The notes: a model not told the origin generated them from the letters alone. A stretch of DNA of 64,000 nucleotides from Sphingobacterium sp. UT-1RO-CII-1 (GCF_026711005.1 NZ_JAPPVJ010000002.1:62001-126000); one strand, 5' to 3'; shown: positions 45,259 to 54,793, counted from the stretch's first letter. Numbers and translations: made by a program.

Positions 45259-48200
45259 ATGAAAGTAGCTGAAATATCGATTAAGAGGCCCAGTATAATT
45301 ATTGTGCTATTTATTATGTTAACCTTAGGAGGCATATTCTCTTATACACAAATGGGTTATGAACTTATCCCTAAATTTGAGGTTAACGTAATCACTGTAC
45401 AAACTATTTATCCGGGAGCTGCTCCTTCCGAAGTAGAGACCTCTGTTACTAAAGTATTAGAAGATGCTGTTGCTTCATTAGAGAATGTTAAAAAAATCGA
45501 ATCAAAATCAATGGAATCCGTGTCTGTTATATTGATTCAACTTAATACGGGAGCTGATGTTAACTTTTTACTCACAGATGCACAGCGAAAGATAAATGCA
45601 GTGCTCGCAGACTTACCCGATGATGTAGAAACCCCTTCATTATCTAAATTTTCTATAGATGATGTGCCCATTATTAATCTATCAGTTACGTCCAATCTTT
45701 CAGAAAAGGAACTATACGATTTACTTGATCAGAAAATACAACCTGTTTTTGCACGACTTAATGGGGTAGCAAAAGTAGACATGATTGGGGGAGAGGAAAG
45801 AGAAATTCAAGTTAGTGTAAATCCGGATAAATTGGAAGGGTATGGTTTAAGTATTTTAGAGGTGCAGCAGGCAATAGCTTCTTCAAATATGGATTTCCCT
45901 ACTGGTAACGTTAAAACACGAAATAATCAGACAACTTTACGTTTATCCGGAAAAATAACTTCGATAGAAGAGTTCCGTAAGTTACCTATACGAACACCTA
46001 GTGGTACTGTTATTCGTCTACAGGATATAGCCGATGTTCAAGATGGAATTAAAGATGTCGAAAAAATCTCACGTATAGATAGAAGAAATACTATTTTACT
46101 ACAGGTTTTCAAACAGTCAGATGCGAATGCTGTCGAGGTTTCTAAGCTAGTAAAAGAGATGAATTCGGAGATAGAGCGGGATTATGCTTCGCAAGAAATA
46201 AGTATCGTTATTGCGAATGATACAACAGATTATACCTTAAACGCAGCAAACAATGTTATTAAGGATTTGATGATAGCTATTGGCTTGGTTGCATTTATTA
46301 TGTTATTCTTTTTACATAGCTTACGGGACGCTTTTATAGCAGTTGTTGCTATTCCTTTATCACTTATCGGTACCTTTATTTTTTTAAATGCATTGGGTTA
46401 TACCTTAAATCTGATGTCACTTTTAGGTTTATCACTTGTTGTCGGAATTCTTGTTGATGATGCTATTGTCGTAATAGAAAACATCCATAGGCACATGGAA
46501 ATGGGTAAAAGTAAAATTAGGGCATCTTACGATGGTGCTAAAGAAATCGGATTTACTGTCTTAGCCATCACTTTAGTTATTGTGGTCGTATTCTTACCGA
46601 TTGCTTTATCGTCTGGTTTAGTATCTGATATCTTACGACAATTTTGTGTAACAGTAATGGTTTCAACGCTGTTATCACTATTGGTCTCTTTTACGGTTGT
46701 TCCTTGGCTTTACTCACGGATGGGACGAATCGAACAAATCAATAAAAACACTTTATTTGGTAGCATATTATACGGTTTTGAGAAGGGCTTATCCAAACTC
46801 ACATCGTTCATATCGGGCTTATTGGAATGGGCATTAAAAAGTAGATTGAACAAAGTTTTAACACTATTACTTTCTGTTGGTCTCTTATTTGCTTCGTTTA
46901 TGTTGGTTGGAAAAGGGTATATCGGTACAGATTTCTTTCCTGAAAATGACAAGGGAGAATTTTATTTACAGTTGGAGATGAATAAAGATGCTTCTTTAGA
47001 GCAAACCAACTTTTTGACACAGCAGGCCGAACAGCATTTGATGAAAAGGCCCGAAATACAGCGTATCATTACTACCGTTGGGCAGGCTTCTGATGGAATG
47101 ATAAATACCTCTGGAACAAAATATAAGTCTGAAATCCATATTATTTTAGAAGACGGACATTATAAGAAAGAATCCACGAAAGTGTACTCCTCGAAACTGA
47201 AGCGCGAAATGGAAAGCCTGTTGGTGGGAGCAAAAGTAAAAACAGTTAATATGGGGTTGATGGGAGCGGAACAAGCGCCCTTGTCACTCACTGTGATTGG
47301 TTCTTCACAAGAAGATGCATTACAAGTTGCTCGGCGATTTTCAGATATTCTGAGAAAGATACCTGGAGCTTCCGAAGTGAAATTAACATCAGAAGATGGT
47401 AACCCTGAGATTAGCGTTAAAGTAGACCGCGATAAAATGACCTCCTTGGGACTTACAGTAGCTAATGTCGGAATGACTATGCAAACGGCTTTTTCTGGTA
47501 ATACTGATTCTAAATTTAGAGCTGGTGATACCGAGTATGATATCAATATCCGCTACGACGAAATTGGGCGAGGAAATCTTGTTGATGTACAAAACCTTAA
47601 GTTTATTAATCAAAACGGACAGGCCGTTAAGCTTGAGCAATTTGCTGATGTATCCTATACTTCTGGTCCAACACTGCTAGAACGTCGGGATAAATCACCA
47701 GCTGTTTCTATTCAAGCCCAGGTAGTTGGTCGCCCTGTAGGAACGGTTGCCGCTGAATGGCAAGCTGAGTTTTCAAAAGAAGAATTGCCAGCAGGTGTCT
47801 CTCATAAATGGGTAGGTAATATGGAAAATCAAGAAGAAGGCTTTGGTACTTTAGGTGTAGCTCTATTAGCTTCTATTATCTTAGTTTATTTGGTAATGGT
47901 TGCATTGTACGATAATTTTGTCACTCCTTTTGTCGTTCTGTTTTCCATTCCTTTATCTTTTATCGGAGCTTTACTTGCTTTAGCATTAGCTAACCAGACA
48001 TTGAATATTTTTACAATTTTGGGTATAATTATGCTTATCGGTCTGGTAGCAAAAAATGCTATTATGTTGGTCGATTTTGCAAACCATCGAAAAGATGCAG
48101 GCGCAAGTACATACGATGCATTAATATCTGCAAACCATGCGCGTTTTAGACCTATTTTAATGACCACTATTGCTATGGCAATAGGTATGGTACCTATCGC

Positions 48201-48429
48201 TTTTGCAACAGGAGACGGTGCAGATATGAACCGAGGATTAGCTCTTGTTATTATGGGCGGTCTATTGTCTTCATTATTTTTAACTCTTGTCGTTGTGCCT
48301 GTCGTTTATGCCATATTCGACAGCTTAGGCAGACGTTTTGGTCGAGGCGAAAAACCTGATTATGCTACTTTAATGGTGGCTGATTACGAAGAAAACAAGG
48401 ATTATGTTGATGAAATGGATGTGAAGTAA
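45259..48429 (+). CDS. HAE1-type RND multidrug efflux pump
   Basis: 1056 residues, 12 membrane segments and two periplasmic loops. The start MKVAEISIKRPSIIIVLFIM, YPGAAPSEVETSVTKVLEDA and the TM4 relay GILVDDAIVVIENIHRHME (with the Asp-Asp pair) place it in the AcrB/MexF-like HAE1 branch rather than the metal-transporting branch, in contrast to the pump at 23819-26920. It exports hydrophobic or amphiphilic compounds with proton influx. It completes a TetR-TolC-adaptor-RND operon; the substrate range is not visible from sequence. Confidence 0.95.
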   Translation: MKVAEISIKRPSIIIVLFIMLTLGGIFSYTQMGYELIPKFEVNVITVQTIYPGAAPSEVETSVTKVLEDAVASLENVKKIESKSMESVSVILIQLNTGADVNFLLTDAQRKINAVLADLPDDVETPSLSKFSIDDVPIINLSVTSNLSEKELYDLLDQKIQPVFARLNGVAKVDMIGGEEREIQVSVNPDKLEGYGLSILEVQQAIASSNMDFPTGNVKTRNNQTTLRLSGKITSIEEFRKLPIRTPSGTVIRLQDIADVQDGIKDVEKISRIDRRNTILLQVFKQSDANAVEVSKLVKEMNSEIERDYASQEISIVIANDTTDYTLNAANNVIKDLMIAIGLVAFIMLFFLHSLRDAFIAVVAIPLSLIGTFIFLNALGYTLNLMSLLGLSLVVGILVDDAIVVIENIHRHMEMGKSKIRASYDGAKEIGFTVLAITLVIVVVFLPIALSSGLVSDILRQFCVTVMVSTLLSLLVSFTVVPWLYSRMGRIEQINKNTLFGSILYGFEKGLSKLTSFISGLLEWALKSRLNKVLTLLLSVGLLFASFMLVGKGYIGTDFFPENDKGEFYLQLEMNKDASLEQTNFLTQQAEQHLMKRPEIQRIITTVGQASDGMINTSGTKYKSEIHIILEDGHYKKESTKVYSSKLKREMESLLVGAKVKTVNMGLMGAEQAPLSLTVIGSSQEDALQVARRFSDILRKIPGASEVKLTSEDGNPEISVKVDRDKMTSLGLTVANVGMTMQTAFSGNTDSKFRAGDTEYDINIRYDEIGRGNLVDVQNLKFINQNGQAVKLEQFADVSYTSGPTLLERRDKSPAVSIQAQVVGRPVGTVAAEWQAEFSKEELPAGVSHKWVGNMENQEEGFGTLGVALLASIILVYLVMVALYDNFVTPFVVLFSIPLSFIGALLALALANQTLNIFTILGIIMLIGLVAKNAIMLVDFANHRKDAGASTYDALISANHARFRPILMTTIAMAIGMVPIAFATGDGADMNRGLALVIMGGLLSSLFLTLVVVPVVYAIFDSLGRRFGRGEKPDYATLMVADYEENKDYVDEMDVK

Positions 48430-48499
48430 ATAGTTTATAATTGAAATACCCATTTTTTATTTTTTAATATATTCATTTACTTGTTTGAAATCAGCGTAG

Positions 48500-48520
48500 A
48501 TTTACGTAATTTTCGTAAAT
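48500..48520 (+). promoter_or_regulatory. Hairpin overlapping the start codon of the CarboxypepD_reg gene
   Basis: ATTTACG (48500-48506) pairs with CGTAAAT (48514-48520) around a 7-base loop; the right arm includes the first two bases of the ATG at 48519. It could limit initiation or be an operator half-site pair; could also be chance. Confidence 0.3.
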
Positions 48521-49736
48521 GAAGATTCTTTCTTACAAATTATACGTAGTCGTTGTTTTCTTTTTCATGTTCGGAATAGCTGTTTTCGGTCAGACTCCGA
48601 TTCGGGGACAAGTGCTGCATGCTATACATAAGACTCCACTTCCTTATGCTACTGTCTATATTAATAATACGACACAAAAATCACAAGCAGATAGCGCAGG
48701 TTATTTTACTGTATATGCAGCAAACGATAGTCATATCGAGTTAGTTGTTTCAAATATAGGCTACGATGTTTTGACTAAACCACTGTTTGTAAATAAAGAA
48801 AGCTATCATATATTATACCTTAGTGAAAGAATTCAAGAAATTGAAGAGATTGTTGTTACAGCCTATGATCAGAATGGTTGGGCAAAGTGGGGCCGTTATT
48901 TTCACGAGAACTTTATTGGACTCAGTAAAAATGCGTTTAGAACCAAAATTAAGAATACGGAGGTTTTGAGGTTTCGTTATAATGAAAAAGATAAGATTCT
49001 TAATGTAAGTGCTATTGAACCTCTACATATAGAAAACGAAGCGTTAGGTTACAAAATCACTTACGATTTGGTCAGTTTTACCGCCTACTTTAATCAAAAT
49101 ATGGTACAGTTTGAGGGTAGTTCATTTTTCGAAGAGACAAAAAACAATAGATCAGTGATTGAAAATAGACGTACCGCCTATCAAAACTCTCTTAATCGTT
49201 TCGTGAGAAGTATCTATCAGAAGTCTTGGTTAAAAGATGGTTATGTTGTACGCAAATTACAGAAGTTTCCAAATTTAGAAAAGAGGAGGGCAGATAGCCT
49301 ATTAAAAACTATTGGTATGTCTGTAACACAAAAGTATAATTCTAGCTGGCAGTCTTATTATGATAGTCAACAAGAATATAGTAAAGAAGATGTGCAAGAA
49401 TTGAGAAAGCGTTCTCGAGAGGATGAGTACTTTAGTGTACTTAGTAAATTTATGCGGGAGGAGGATATTTTAATGGAAACAGAAAACGGACATAAAGCTA
49501 TAAGATATACAGACTATATTCATGTACTTAATGAAGGGATAATTGGTAAAGAAAATTATGTTGCACAGTCGGGAGGAAATACTCCCCACACCGAATTGAT
49601 TATAGTCGATGTAGATAAAATAATGATTGACGAGTACGGGAACTATGCTCCTGGTATGCAGTGGATGATGAGTGGTTTTTGGGGGTGGTACAATAAGGTG
49701 TCTAATTTGTTGCCCAATGATTACGAAGAGTTTTGA
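48519..49736 (+). CDS. Secreted CarboxypepD_reg-like domain protein
   Basis: 405 residues with a signal peptide (about 1-24). A CarboxypepD_reg-like domain (IRGQVLHAIHKTPLPYATVY, about 28-108) is followed by EEIVVTAYDQNGWAKWGRYF and a long part beginning HENFIGLSKNAFRTKIKNTE, which is a recurrent Bacteroidota family annotated only by its first domain. No plug or barrel of a TonB receptor follows, so it is not a SusC-type transporter. Likely exported to the periplasm or cell surface; role unknown. It is convergent with the M13 peptidase gene across a long perfect terminator palindrome. Confidence 0.85.
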   Translation: MKILSYKLYVVVVFFFMFGIAVFGQTPIRGQVLHAIHKTPLPYATVYINNTTQKSQADSAGYFTVYAANDSHIELVVSNIGYDVLTKPLFVNKESYHILYLSERIQEIEEIVVTAYDQNGWAKWGRYFHENFIGLSKNAFRTKIKNTEVLRFRYNEKDKILNVSAIEPLHIENEALGYKITYDLVSFTAYFNQNMVQFEGSSFFEETKNNRSVIENRRTAYQNSLNRFVRSIYQKSWLKDGYVVRKLQKFPNLEKRRADSLLKTIGMSVTQKYNSSWQSYYDSQQEYSKEDVQELRKRSREDEYFSVLSKFMREEDILMETENGHKAIRYTDYIHVLNEGIIGKENYVAQSGGNTPHTELIIVDVDKIMIDEYGNYAPGMQWMMSGFWGWYNKVSNLLPNDYEEF

Positions 49737-49761
49737 TATTTAGTTTTGTATTAAAATTTCC

Positions 49762-49820
49762 TAATATTTTATGATAAAAAAAGGGGACATTATATCCCCT
49801 TTTTTTATCATAAAATATTA
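49762..49820. terminator. Bidirectional terminator with 26-bp perfect stem
   Basis: Arms 49762-49787 and 49795-49820 are perfectly complementary over 26 bases with a 7-base loop (CATTATA); the GGGG/CCCC core next to A7/T7 runs makes it a terminator in both directions between the convergent genes. Confidence 0.92.
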
Positions 49821-49827
49821 AAAAAAA

Positions 49828-51831
49828 CTACCAAATTTTAATACGATCTTCTTTAGCTTTATATAACTTATCTCCCGGTTTTGTATCGAAAGCATCGTGA
49901 AAAGCATCAATGTTCACGATAGGAGCAAAGGCACGGTATTGAGCTGGTGAGTGCGGATCTGTTTTGACCTGGTTAATCACAAACTCATCTGTGGTTTTAG
50001 TACGCCATATTGTTGCCCAAGATAAAAAGAAGCGTTGAGAAGGAGTAAAACCATCAATTAGCCCTGGATTTCCTTTATCTTTTAAGTACATTTTTAAAGC
50101 GTCGTATGCTACCGAAGCGCCACCTAAATCGCCAATATTTTCACCCAGGGTAAAACGTCCATTTACAAAAACTCCAGGTACAGGCTCATAAGATTCAAAC
50201 TGCGCAACAAGTGCATCTGTAGCCGCTTCAAATTTCTCTTTATCCTCGTCTGTCCACCAGTTGTTCAAATTTCCGTTACCATCATATTGCGAACCAGAAT
50301 CATCAAATCCATGCGAAAGCTCATGTCCTATAACAGCACCAATACCACCAAAGTTAACAGCGGCATCTGCTTTATAATCATAGAAGGGAGCTTGTAAGAT
50401 AGCTGCAGGGAAAACAATCTCGTTAAACAAAGGGCTATAGTAGGCGTTCACTGTTTGCGGCGTCATGCCCCATTCTGACTTGTCAACAGGTTTACCTTGT
50501 TTAGCTAAGTTTTGATTAAAAGACCAACGGCTTATCTTTTGGATATTCTCAAATAATGAATTTCCGACTTCTAAAGTAGAATAATCTTTCCATTTGTCGG
50601 TGTAACCTATTTTTACTTTAAACTTTGAAAGCTTGTCTAGAGCTTTAACTTTAGTAGCGCTGGACATCCAATCTAGATCATTGATATGCATATCAAAAGA
50701 TTTGATAAGGTATTGTACCATCTCTTCACAAGCTTGCTTAGCTTCAGGCGGAAAATTATCTTTAACGTACAGTTTACCTAATAATTCGCCAACTGTACCA
50801 TTTACAAACTCTAAACCTCGTTTTTCTAGATCCCGCTGTTCTTGCTGTCCACGAAGTTTTCGTCCATAGAAATCAAAAGATAACTCATCCAAGTCTTTCG
50901 TTAGATACCCTGTTGCATCGTTCATAATATTGAACTTTAGGTATTCTTTTATTTGAGATAAGTTATCTGTATTAATAATTTTATCTAAATTTTCGTAGTA
51001 CTTTAATTCACTAATGATAACTGTATCGGCTGTAAAGCCTAAGTCTTTAATATACTTCGCTACATCAATGTTTTTAACGATTTTACCTAGATCACTTACA
51101 GCTACGGGGTTATATCTTTTCTGTGCATCTCTGGATTCCTCGATTGTTTTTAGGTATGAAGCGATTTCTTTTTCGAAAGCTACAATTTTAGGACCTTTCA
51201 AATCACGGGTCATTTGCCCTGTTCTTGTGTACAAAGCCGACACAAAGTCCGAGTATAGTGCTAAAGTCTCTGTGTTCTTATCATCCACTTTTTGATAGTA
51301 TGAACGGCCTAAACCTAGACCACCACCGCCTAGATAAACAGCATTTACATCGCTGTTCTTCATATGAGCGTAAACGTAGCCTCCAAAAAAAGGGTTTCCA
51401 CCTTCTGGGCCAACTTCTAGTAAATAACTATAAAGGTCATTTAAGTTATTAATTGCATCTATTTTATCTAGATATGGTTTTACCGGGGCTAAACCGATTT
51501 GATCACGGCTATCAAAGTCTATATACGACTTGTACAGGTCAGCAATTTTTTGCCCATCACTACCTTTTTCGAAATTTTGATTTAGTGACTCTTTTAAAAT
51601 TTTCAAAACAGCGACGTCTGTATGTTCACGAAGTTCATCAAAAGAGCCCCAGCGTGCTTTATCAGACGGAATCTCTACTGTTTTCATCCAATTTCCATTG
51701 ACATAGTTGTAAAAATCATCCTGAGGACGTACATTCGTGTCCATATAGGAAAGATTTATCGCCTGCTGCTGTGCATGTAGAGCGCTTCCAGAGGCAGTAA
51801 GTAACACTGCCATAGCAAGAATCTTTTTCAT
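49828..51831 (-). CDS. M13 family metallopeptidase (neprilysin/PepO-like)
   Basis: 667 residues with a signal peptide (MKKILAMAVLLTASGSALHA). The zinc motif GHELSHGFDD gives His503, Glu504 and His507; the third ligand is Glu564 in GENIGDLGG, and NAYYSPLFNEIVFPAAIL is the substrate-binding block typical of M13. The mature protein begins NLSYMDTNVRPQDDFYNYVN, the usual M13 start. It is a periplasmic or surface-attached endopeptidase acting on short peptides. Monocistronic, with a probable terminator downstream. Confidence 0.96.
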   Translation of the reverse strand: MKKILAMAVLLTASGSALHAQQQAINLSYMDTNVRPQDDFYNYVNGNWMKTVEIPSDKARWGSFDELREHTDVAVLKILKESLNQNFEKGSDGQKIADLYKSYIDFDSRDQIGLAPVKPYLDKIDAINNLNDLYSYLLEVGPEGGNPFFGGYVYAHMKNSDVNAVYLGGGGLGLGRSYYQKVDDKNTETLALYSDFVSALYTRTGQMTRDLKGPKIVAFEKEIASYLKTIEESRDAQKRYNPVAVSDLGKIVKNIDVAKYIKDLGFTADTVIISELKYYENLDKIINTDNLSQIKEYLKFNIMNDATGYLTKDLDELSFDFYGRKLRGQQEQRDLEKRGLEFVNGTVGELLGKLYVKDNFPPEAKQACEEMVQYLIKSFDMHINDLDWMSSATKVKALDKLSKFKVKIGYTDKWKDYSTLEVGNSLFENIQKISRWSFNQNLAKQGKPVDKSEWGMTPQTVNAYYSPLFNEIVFPAAILQAPFYDYKADAAVNFGGIGAVIGHELSHGFDDSGSQYDGNGNLNNWWTDEDKEKFEAATDALVAQFESYEPVPGVFVNGRFTLGENIGDLGGASVAYDALKMYLKDKGNPGLIDGFTPSQRFFLSWATIWRTKTTDEFVINQVKTDPHSPAQYRAFAPIVNIDAFHDAFDTKPGDKLYKAKEDRIKIW

Positions 51832-52016
51832 ATGTGAATAATTTGTTGTTTAGTGCTTATGTGGAATACTCATTGTGTTTGTAGTTTATTAAACATGAGA
51901 ATTTCATATGCGTTAAATTTGTTTTATAGTGTTTACTAGACAAACTTAATAAAAGTAGACCGTTAATATGTAAGTAAACAAGTTAAATAACCGAATAAAT
52001 TGCTTAATTTGTTAAT

Positions 52017-52649
52017 ATGAATTGGAATATAGACGGCACAGAGATTGAAATACAGGTTTCGGCTGTGGATGAACCCCTTGTCAAATATTGGACTGAAGGA
52101 AAGAAAATCGTCTGTTTACCAAGTAGGCTAACAAAAGAGGAAGCCGTATGGACATTAAAGAACATATTATTAGCGAAGGGGCAACAGCAGGCTCAGCTCA
52201 GTAGTAATGAGTATTGGGATCTTTTTGATAGAAGGTGGTTGGTTGAAATTAGCAAAACAATAGCTGTTCCTTGTATAAGCAATGGCAAGATCAAATGTTC
52301 TAGTTATTCTGGCGTAATTTCGAGTAGACAAAAAGATCATATTATACAAGCATTACTTAAACAGTTTATTGAAGATCAAATAGCGCACTGGGAAGAATAC
52401 TTCTCCTGTTTACTTCCTCCAATAAAGCTTAGGATGTTACATCGAAATGCTTTTATATATAGTAATAACAGTTTTATTTTTGATAAAAAATTACATATAT
52501 ACTCCAAAGATATTTTAGGGTACATAGTTTTTTCGGCTATTAGTAAACTGATAGCATTCGAAGATAAAGATGAAATGGATCTATTAAAAAAACATTTTCC
52601 ACAGGCCAAACAATATCAAAAAATTTTAGATTATGACTACGCAAGCTAA
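52017..52649 (+). CDS. Degenerate YgjP/DUF45-like protein lacking the HExxH zinc site
   Basis: 210 residues, cytoplasmic. The second half fits the spacing of the YgjP-like (DUF45) metallopeptidase fold: IKLRMLHRNAFIYSNNSFIF stands where the family has its xRxMKSRWGSCS block, then LHIYSKDILGYIVFSAISKL where YVVxHELxHL is expected, and KKHFPQAKQYQKI where FWxLVxxxxPxYKxxxxxL lies. The zinc His, catalytic Glu and second His map to Ser173, Ala174 and Lys177, so protease activity is very unlikely. This is an inference from pattern, not an alignment. It overlaps the next gene by 17 bases, first of three co-transcribed genes. Confidence 0.6.
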   Translation: MNWNIDGTEIEIQVSAVDEPLVKYWTEGKKIVCLPSRLTKEEAVWTLKNILLAKGQQQAQLSSNEYWDLFDRRWLVEISKTIAVPCISNGKIKCSSYSGVISSRQKDHIIQALLKQFIEDQIAHWEEYFSCLLPPIKLRMLHRNAFIYSNNSFIFDKKLHIYSKDILGYIVFSAISKLIAFEDKDEMDLLKKHFPQAKQYQKILDYDYAS

Positions 52650-53004
52650 AATAAATATTTCTATTATCGTTCCTCGTATAATATTTAATGGAATTTCCTC
52701 CAATCCGGATGTTTTATTGTCTCTTCTAGGAGATCTGGAGTTACATCGGTTAAAAGAGTTTTTATTTGATAATTTAGCTGATAAAGATGGTAGTCCCGAA
52801 ATATCAGCAATGAAGGTTCATTTTTTCACTTATGATGAGCAAACAAAAACTGGTGGGTTCCGTTTAAAGTTTAATATCGATCGTGTTTTTTGTTGTTCGG
52901 ATTTTGGAAACTGTTCGGAAGATTATATTGATTTTAAATTCGAATATTTACAAGAAACAGTAAGGGCAGAAGCCAGCTATTTTAATTGGGTATTAGATAA
53001 TTAA
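52633..53004 (+). CDS. Protein of unknown function in the YgjP-like/MpaB operon
   Basis: 123 residues, soluble, no signal peptide. I recognise no family. It has a central helix (DLELHRLKEFLFDNLAD) and a strand-rich second half (GGFRLKFNIDRVFCCSDFGN) with two adjacent Cys and one more nearby. Its start overlaps the upstream gene by 17 bases and it ends 5 bases before the oxygenase gene, which strongly supports it as a real gene in a coupled operon. Function unknown; the Cys group could bind metal, but this is speculation. Confidence 0.72.
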   Translation: MTTQAKINISIIVPRIIFNGISSNPDVLLSLLGDLELHRLKEFLFDNLADKDGSPEISAMKVHFFTYDEQTKTGGFRLKFNIDRVFCCSDFGNCSEDYIDFKFEYLQETVRAEASYFNWVLDN

Positions 53005-53009
53005 AAGCA

Positions 53010-54191
53010 TTGGATATACCATATAGATATACAGAAAATACATCCTCTTTTGCATATTATTGGCAGCATGGAACTGGCGTGAATTTATTAGATCGCCTAG
53101 CTAAAAAACCAGATTTAGTGAAATCAAAAGAGTTTATTCCTCTTTTTTATGAATGGGATCGAATAGGTGATCAATTGATATTGGATGTGTTTTTAAAAGA
53201 TGGCTTCAGAAAGGCAGATGAAGCCTTGAAGAGTTTTATAGCTAATCCAACCTCTTATAACGTTAGGCACAAATTTTTTTCTACTTTTTTTGATACACTC
53301 GATTTAAAACCTGACTGGTTAGATTGGGAACGTCTAGCAATTGGCCAAGAATTCTGTCAACGTCCCGGATTGACGTCCATGATTGTTTTGCGGGATTATT
53401 GTTTAATGGGAGGGTATGAATCAGCAGCTATTAATAAACCTTTGATTTATACAGGAGCCCTCAGTAAAGGTGCGGTTAAGCGCTTGGTAGATACGGTGGA
53501 ATTTTGGGTGCAAGTTACTAAACCAGGAAATTTATCATGGGGTAAAGCTGGTTTTGTCGAGTTGATAAGAACGAGGCTTATCCATTCCTATGCAAGGGTT
53601 AATATACTGGATAAGACAGACTGGGATAGTAAAAGGTGGGGACTCCCTATCAATATCTGGGATATGTTAGCTACCAATTTGGGGTTTTCACTTGTTTTTC
53701 TAGTAGGTTTACGTCTCATGGGCATTCGTCCCAGTAAGCAAGAAATTGACGGGCTTTTTCATTTTTGGAAATATATTGGTTACATCTTGGGAATTCCGGT
53801 ACATCTTTTACCCAATAGCGAAGAAGAAGCTATAGAAGCACTTTATTATTGGACGATGACACAACGAGCTGGTGATGACGACAGCAAAAAGCTTGCAAAA
53901 GCCTTACAGGAGCAACCTGTTTTAGCGAAGTATCCCAAATCAGGCTTAATGCGTCAGATGATGCGAGAAATTCATCTTTTTTACAATCATTATCTTTTAG
54001 GTGGATATTCTTGTGAACTGCTAGGCTTGGAAAAAACGACGATCGGTCGTTTTGCTATTACACATATTTGGAAAACAAAACGCCAAGAAAATCAAATACA
54101 TAATGACGATGACCGAATTCGAGCTATTCAGAAAGGTGCTGCCGAACAGGAGCATGTACGCCATATCTATGAAACATACAACACTCGGTAA
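53010..54191 (+). CDS. MpaB-family oxygenase (DUF2236)
   Basis: 393 residues. DUF2236/MpaB-type protein, the family that contains a fungal mycophenolic acid oxygenase and the latex-clearing haem oxygenases. The core block VELIRTRLIHSYARVNILDK and the following KRWGLPINIWDMLATNLGFS match the family, and the His of RLIHSYAR is a candidate haem ligand (inferred by analogy with Lcp enzymes). The upstream part YYWQHGTGVNLLDRLAKKPD is the bacterial N-terminal extension. The start is TTG at 53010, 5 bases after the previous stop. Substrate unknown. The final codons and stop lie inside a hairpin. Confidence 0.82.
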   Translation: MDIPYRYTENTSSFAYYWQHGTGVNLLDRLAKKPDLVKSKEFIPLFYEWDRIGDQLILDVFLKDGFRKADEALKSFIANPTSYNVRHKFFSTFFDTLDLKPDWLDWERLAIGQEFCQRPGLTSMIVLRDYCLMGGYESAAINKPLIYTGALSKGAVKRLVDTVEFWVQVTKPGNLSWGKAGFVELIRTRLIHSYARVNILDKTDWDSKRWGLPINIWDMLATNLGFSLVFLVGLRLMGIRPSKQEIDGLFHFWKYIGYILGIPVHLLPNSEEEAIEALYYWTMTQRAGDDDSKKLAKALQEQPVLAKYPKSGLMRQMMREIHLFYNHYLLGGYSCELLGLEKTTIGRFAITHIWKTKRQENQIHNDDDRIRAIQKGAAEQEHVRHIYETYNTR

Positions 54192-54201
54192 GTGTTGTAT
54201 G
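54175..54201 (+). terminator. Hairpin terminator overlapping the end of the MpaB gene
   Basis: CATACAACACT (54175-54185) and AGTGTTGTATG (54191-54201) form a perfect 11-bp stem with a 5-base loop. The stop codon TAA (54189-54191) is inside it. The T tract after it is weak, so termination is probable rather than sure. Confidence 0.55.
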
Positions 54202-54214
54202 CCTATAAGTTTAA

Positions 54215-54793
54215 TTAGCCTTTTCTCAAAAATTTTGTTAAAATAACAATCATTTGACCTTCAACGCGACCTTCTATTTGCTCTACATTGTTAGGATCTA
54301 AACGAATATTTTTAACCACTGTTCCTAGTTTAGCAGATAGCGTCGACCCCTTCACATCTAATGTACGAATTAGCACCACCGTATCTCCTTCATATAAGCG
54401 AGTACCATTACTATCTACATGAAATTCGACAGTTCCATCTTGCTCGTGATCTCCTGTTTTCTTAGCCCATTCTAAGTTGTCTTCATCTAAGTATAAGATT
54501 TCTAGATTATCAGCAGCCCAGGCTTCGCCACGTAGGCGACTAAGCATTCGCCAAGCCACTACTTGCACAGCTGCATATTCAGACCACATAGTTTCGGAAA
54601 GAATTTTCCAGTGATCTGGGTTTAATTGTTCGTTTTTCTCAATTTGATCAAAACAAGTGTTACACACGAGAATTACGTTGTCAATGGTCAGTTGCTCTAC
54701 TGGGGGAACCTCATATACTTTTAACTGCTCCGTTGCATTACATAATTCACATTTGTTTCCACTTCTTTCTTGGAGTTGTAATTCTATTGACAT
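54215..54793 (-). CDS. PhnA-domain zinc-ribbon protein
   Basis: 192 residues. An N-terminal zinc ribbon (NKCELCNATEQ and VCNTCFDQ, about 13-53) is followed by a linker and a C-terminal PhnA SH3-like domain with VDSNGTRLYEGDTVVLIRTL and DVKGSTLSAKLGTVVKNIRL. PhnA proteins were named after the E. coli phosphonate locus, but most are not linked to phosphonate use and their role is unclear. The longer N-terminal part here (E. coli PhnA is about 111 residues) is common in Bacteroidota. It is convergent with the MpaB gene. No functional link to the phosphonatase-like gene 25 kb away is implied. Confidence 0.9.
   Translation of the reverse strand: MSIELQLQERSGNKCELCNATEQLKVYEVPPVEQLTIDNVILVCNTCFDQIEKNEQLNPDHWKILSETMWSEYAAVQVVAWRMLSRLRGEAWAADNLEILYLDEDNLEWAKKTGDHEQDGTVEFHVDSNGTRLYEGDTVVLIRTLDVKGSTLSAKLGTVVKNIRLDPNNVEQIEGRVEGQMIVILTKFLRKG

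Noticed and set aside
51941..51948. TAAGTTTG on the minus strand as M13 peptidase promoter
   Set aside because: About 110 bases from the start, with no -33 element; exact 6-base matches are frequent in AT-rich DNA, so it was not listed.
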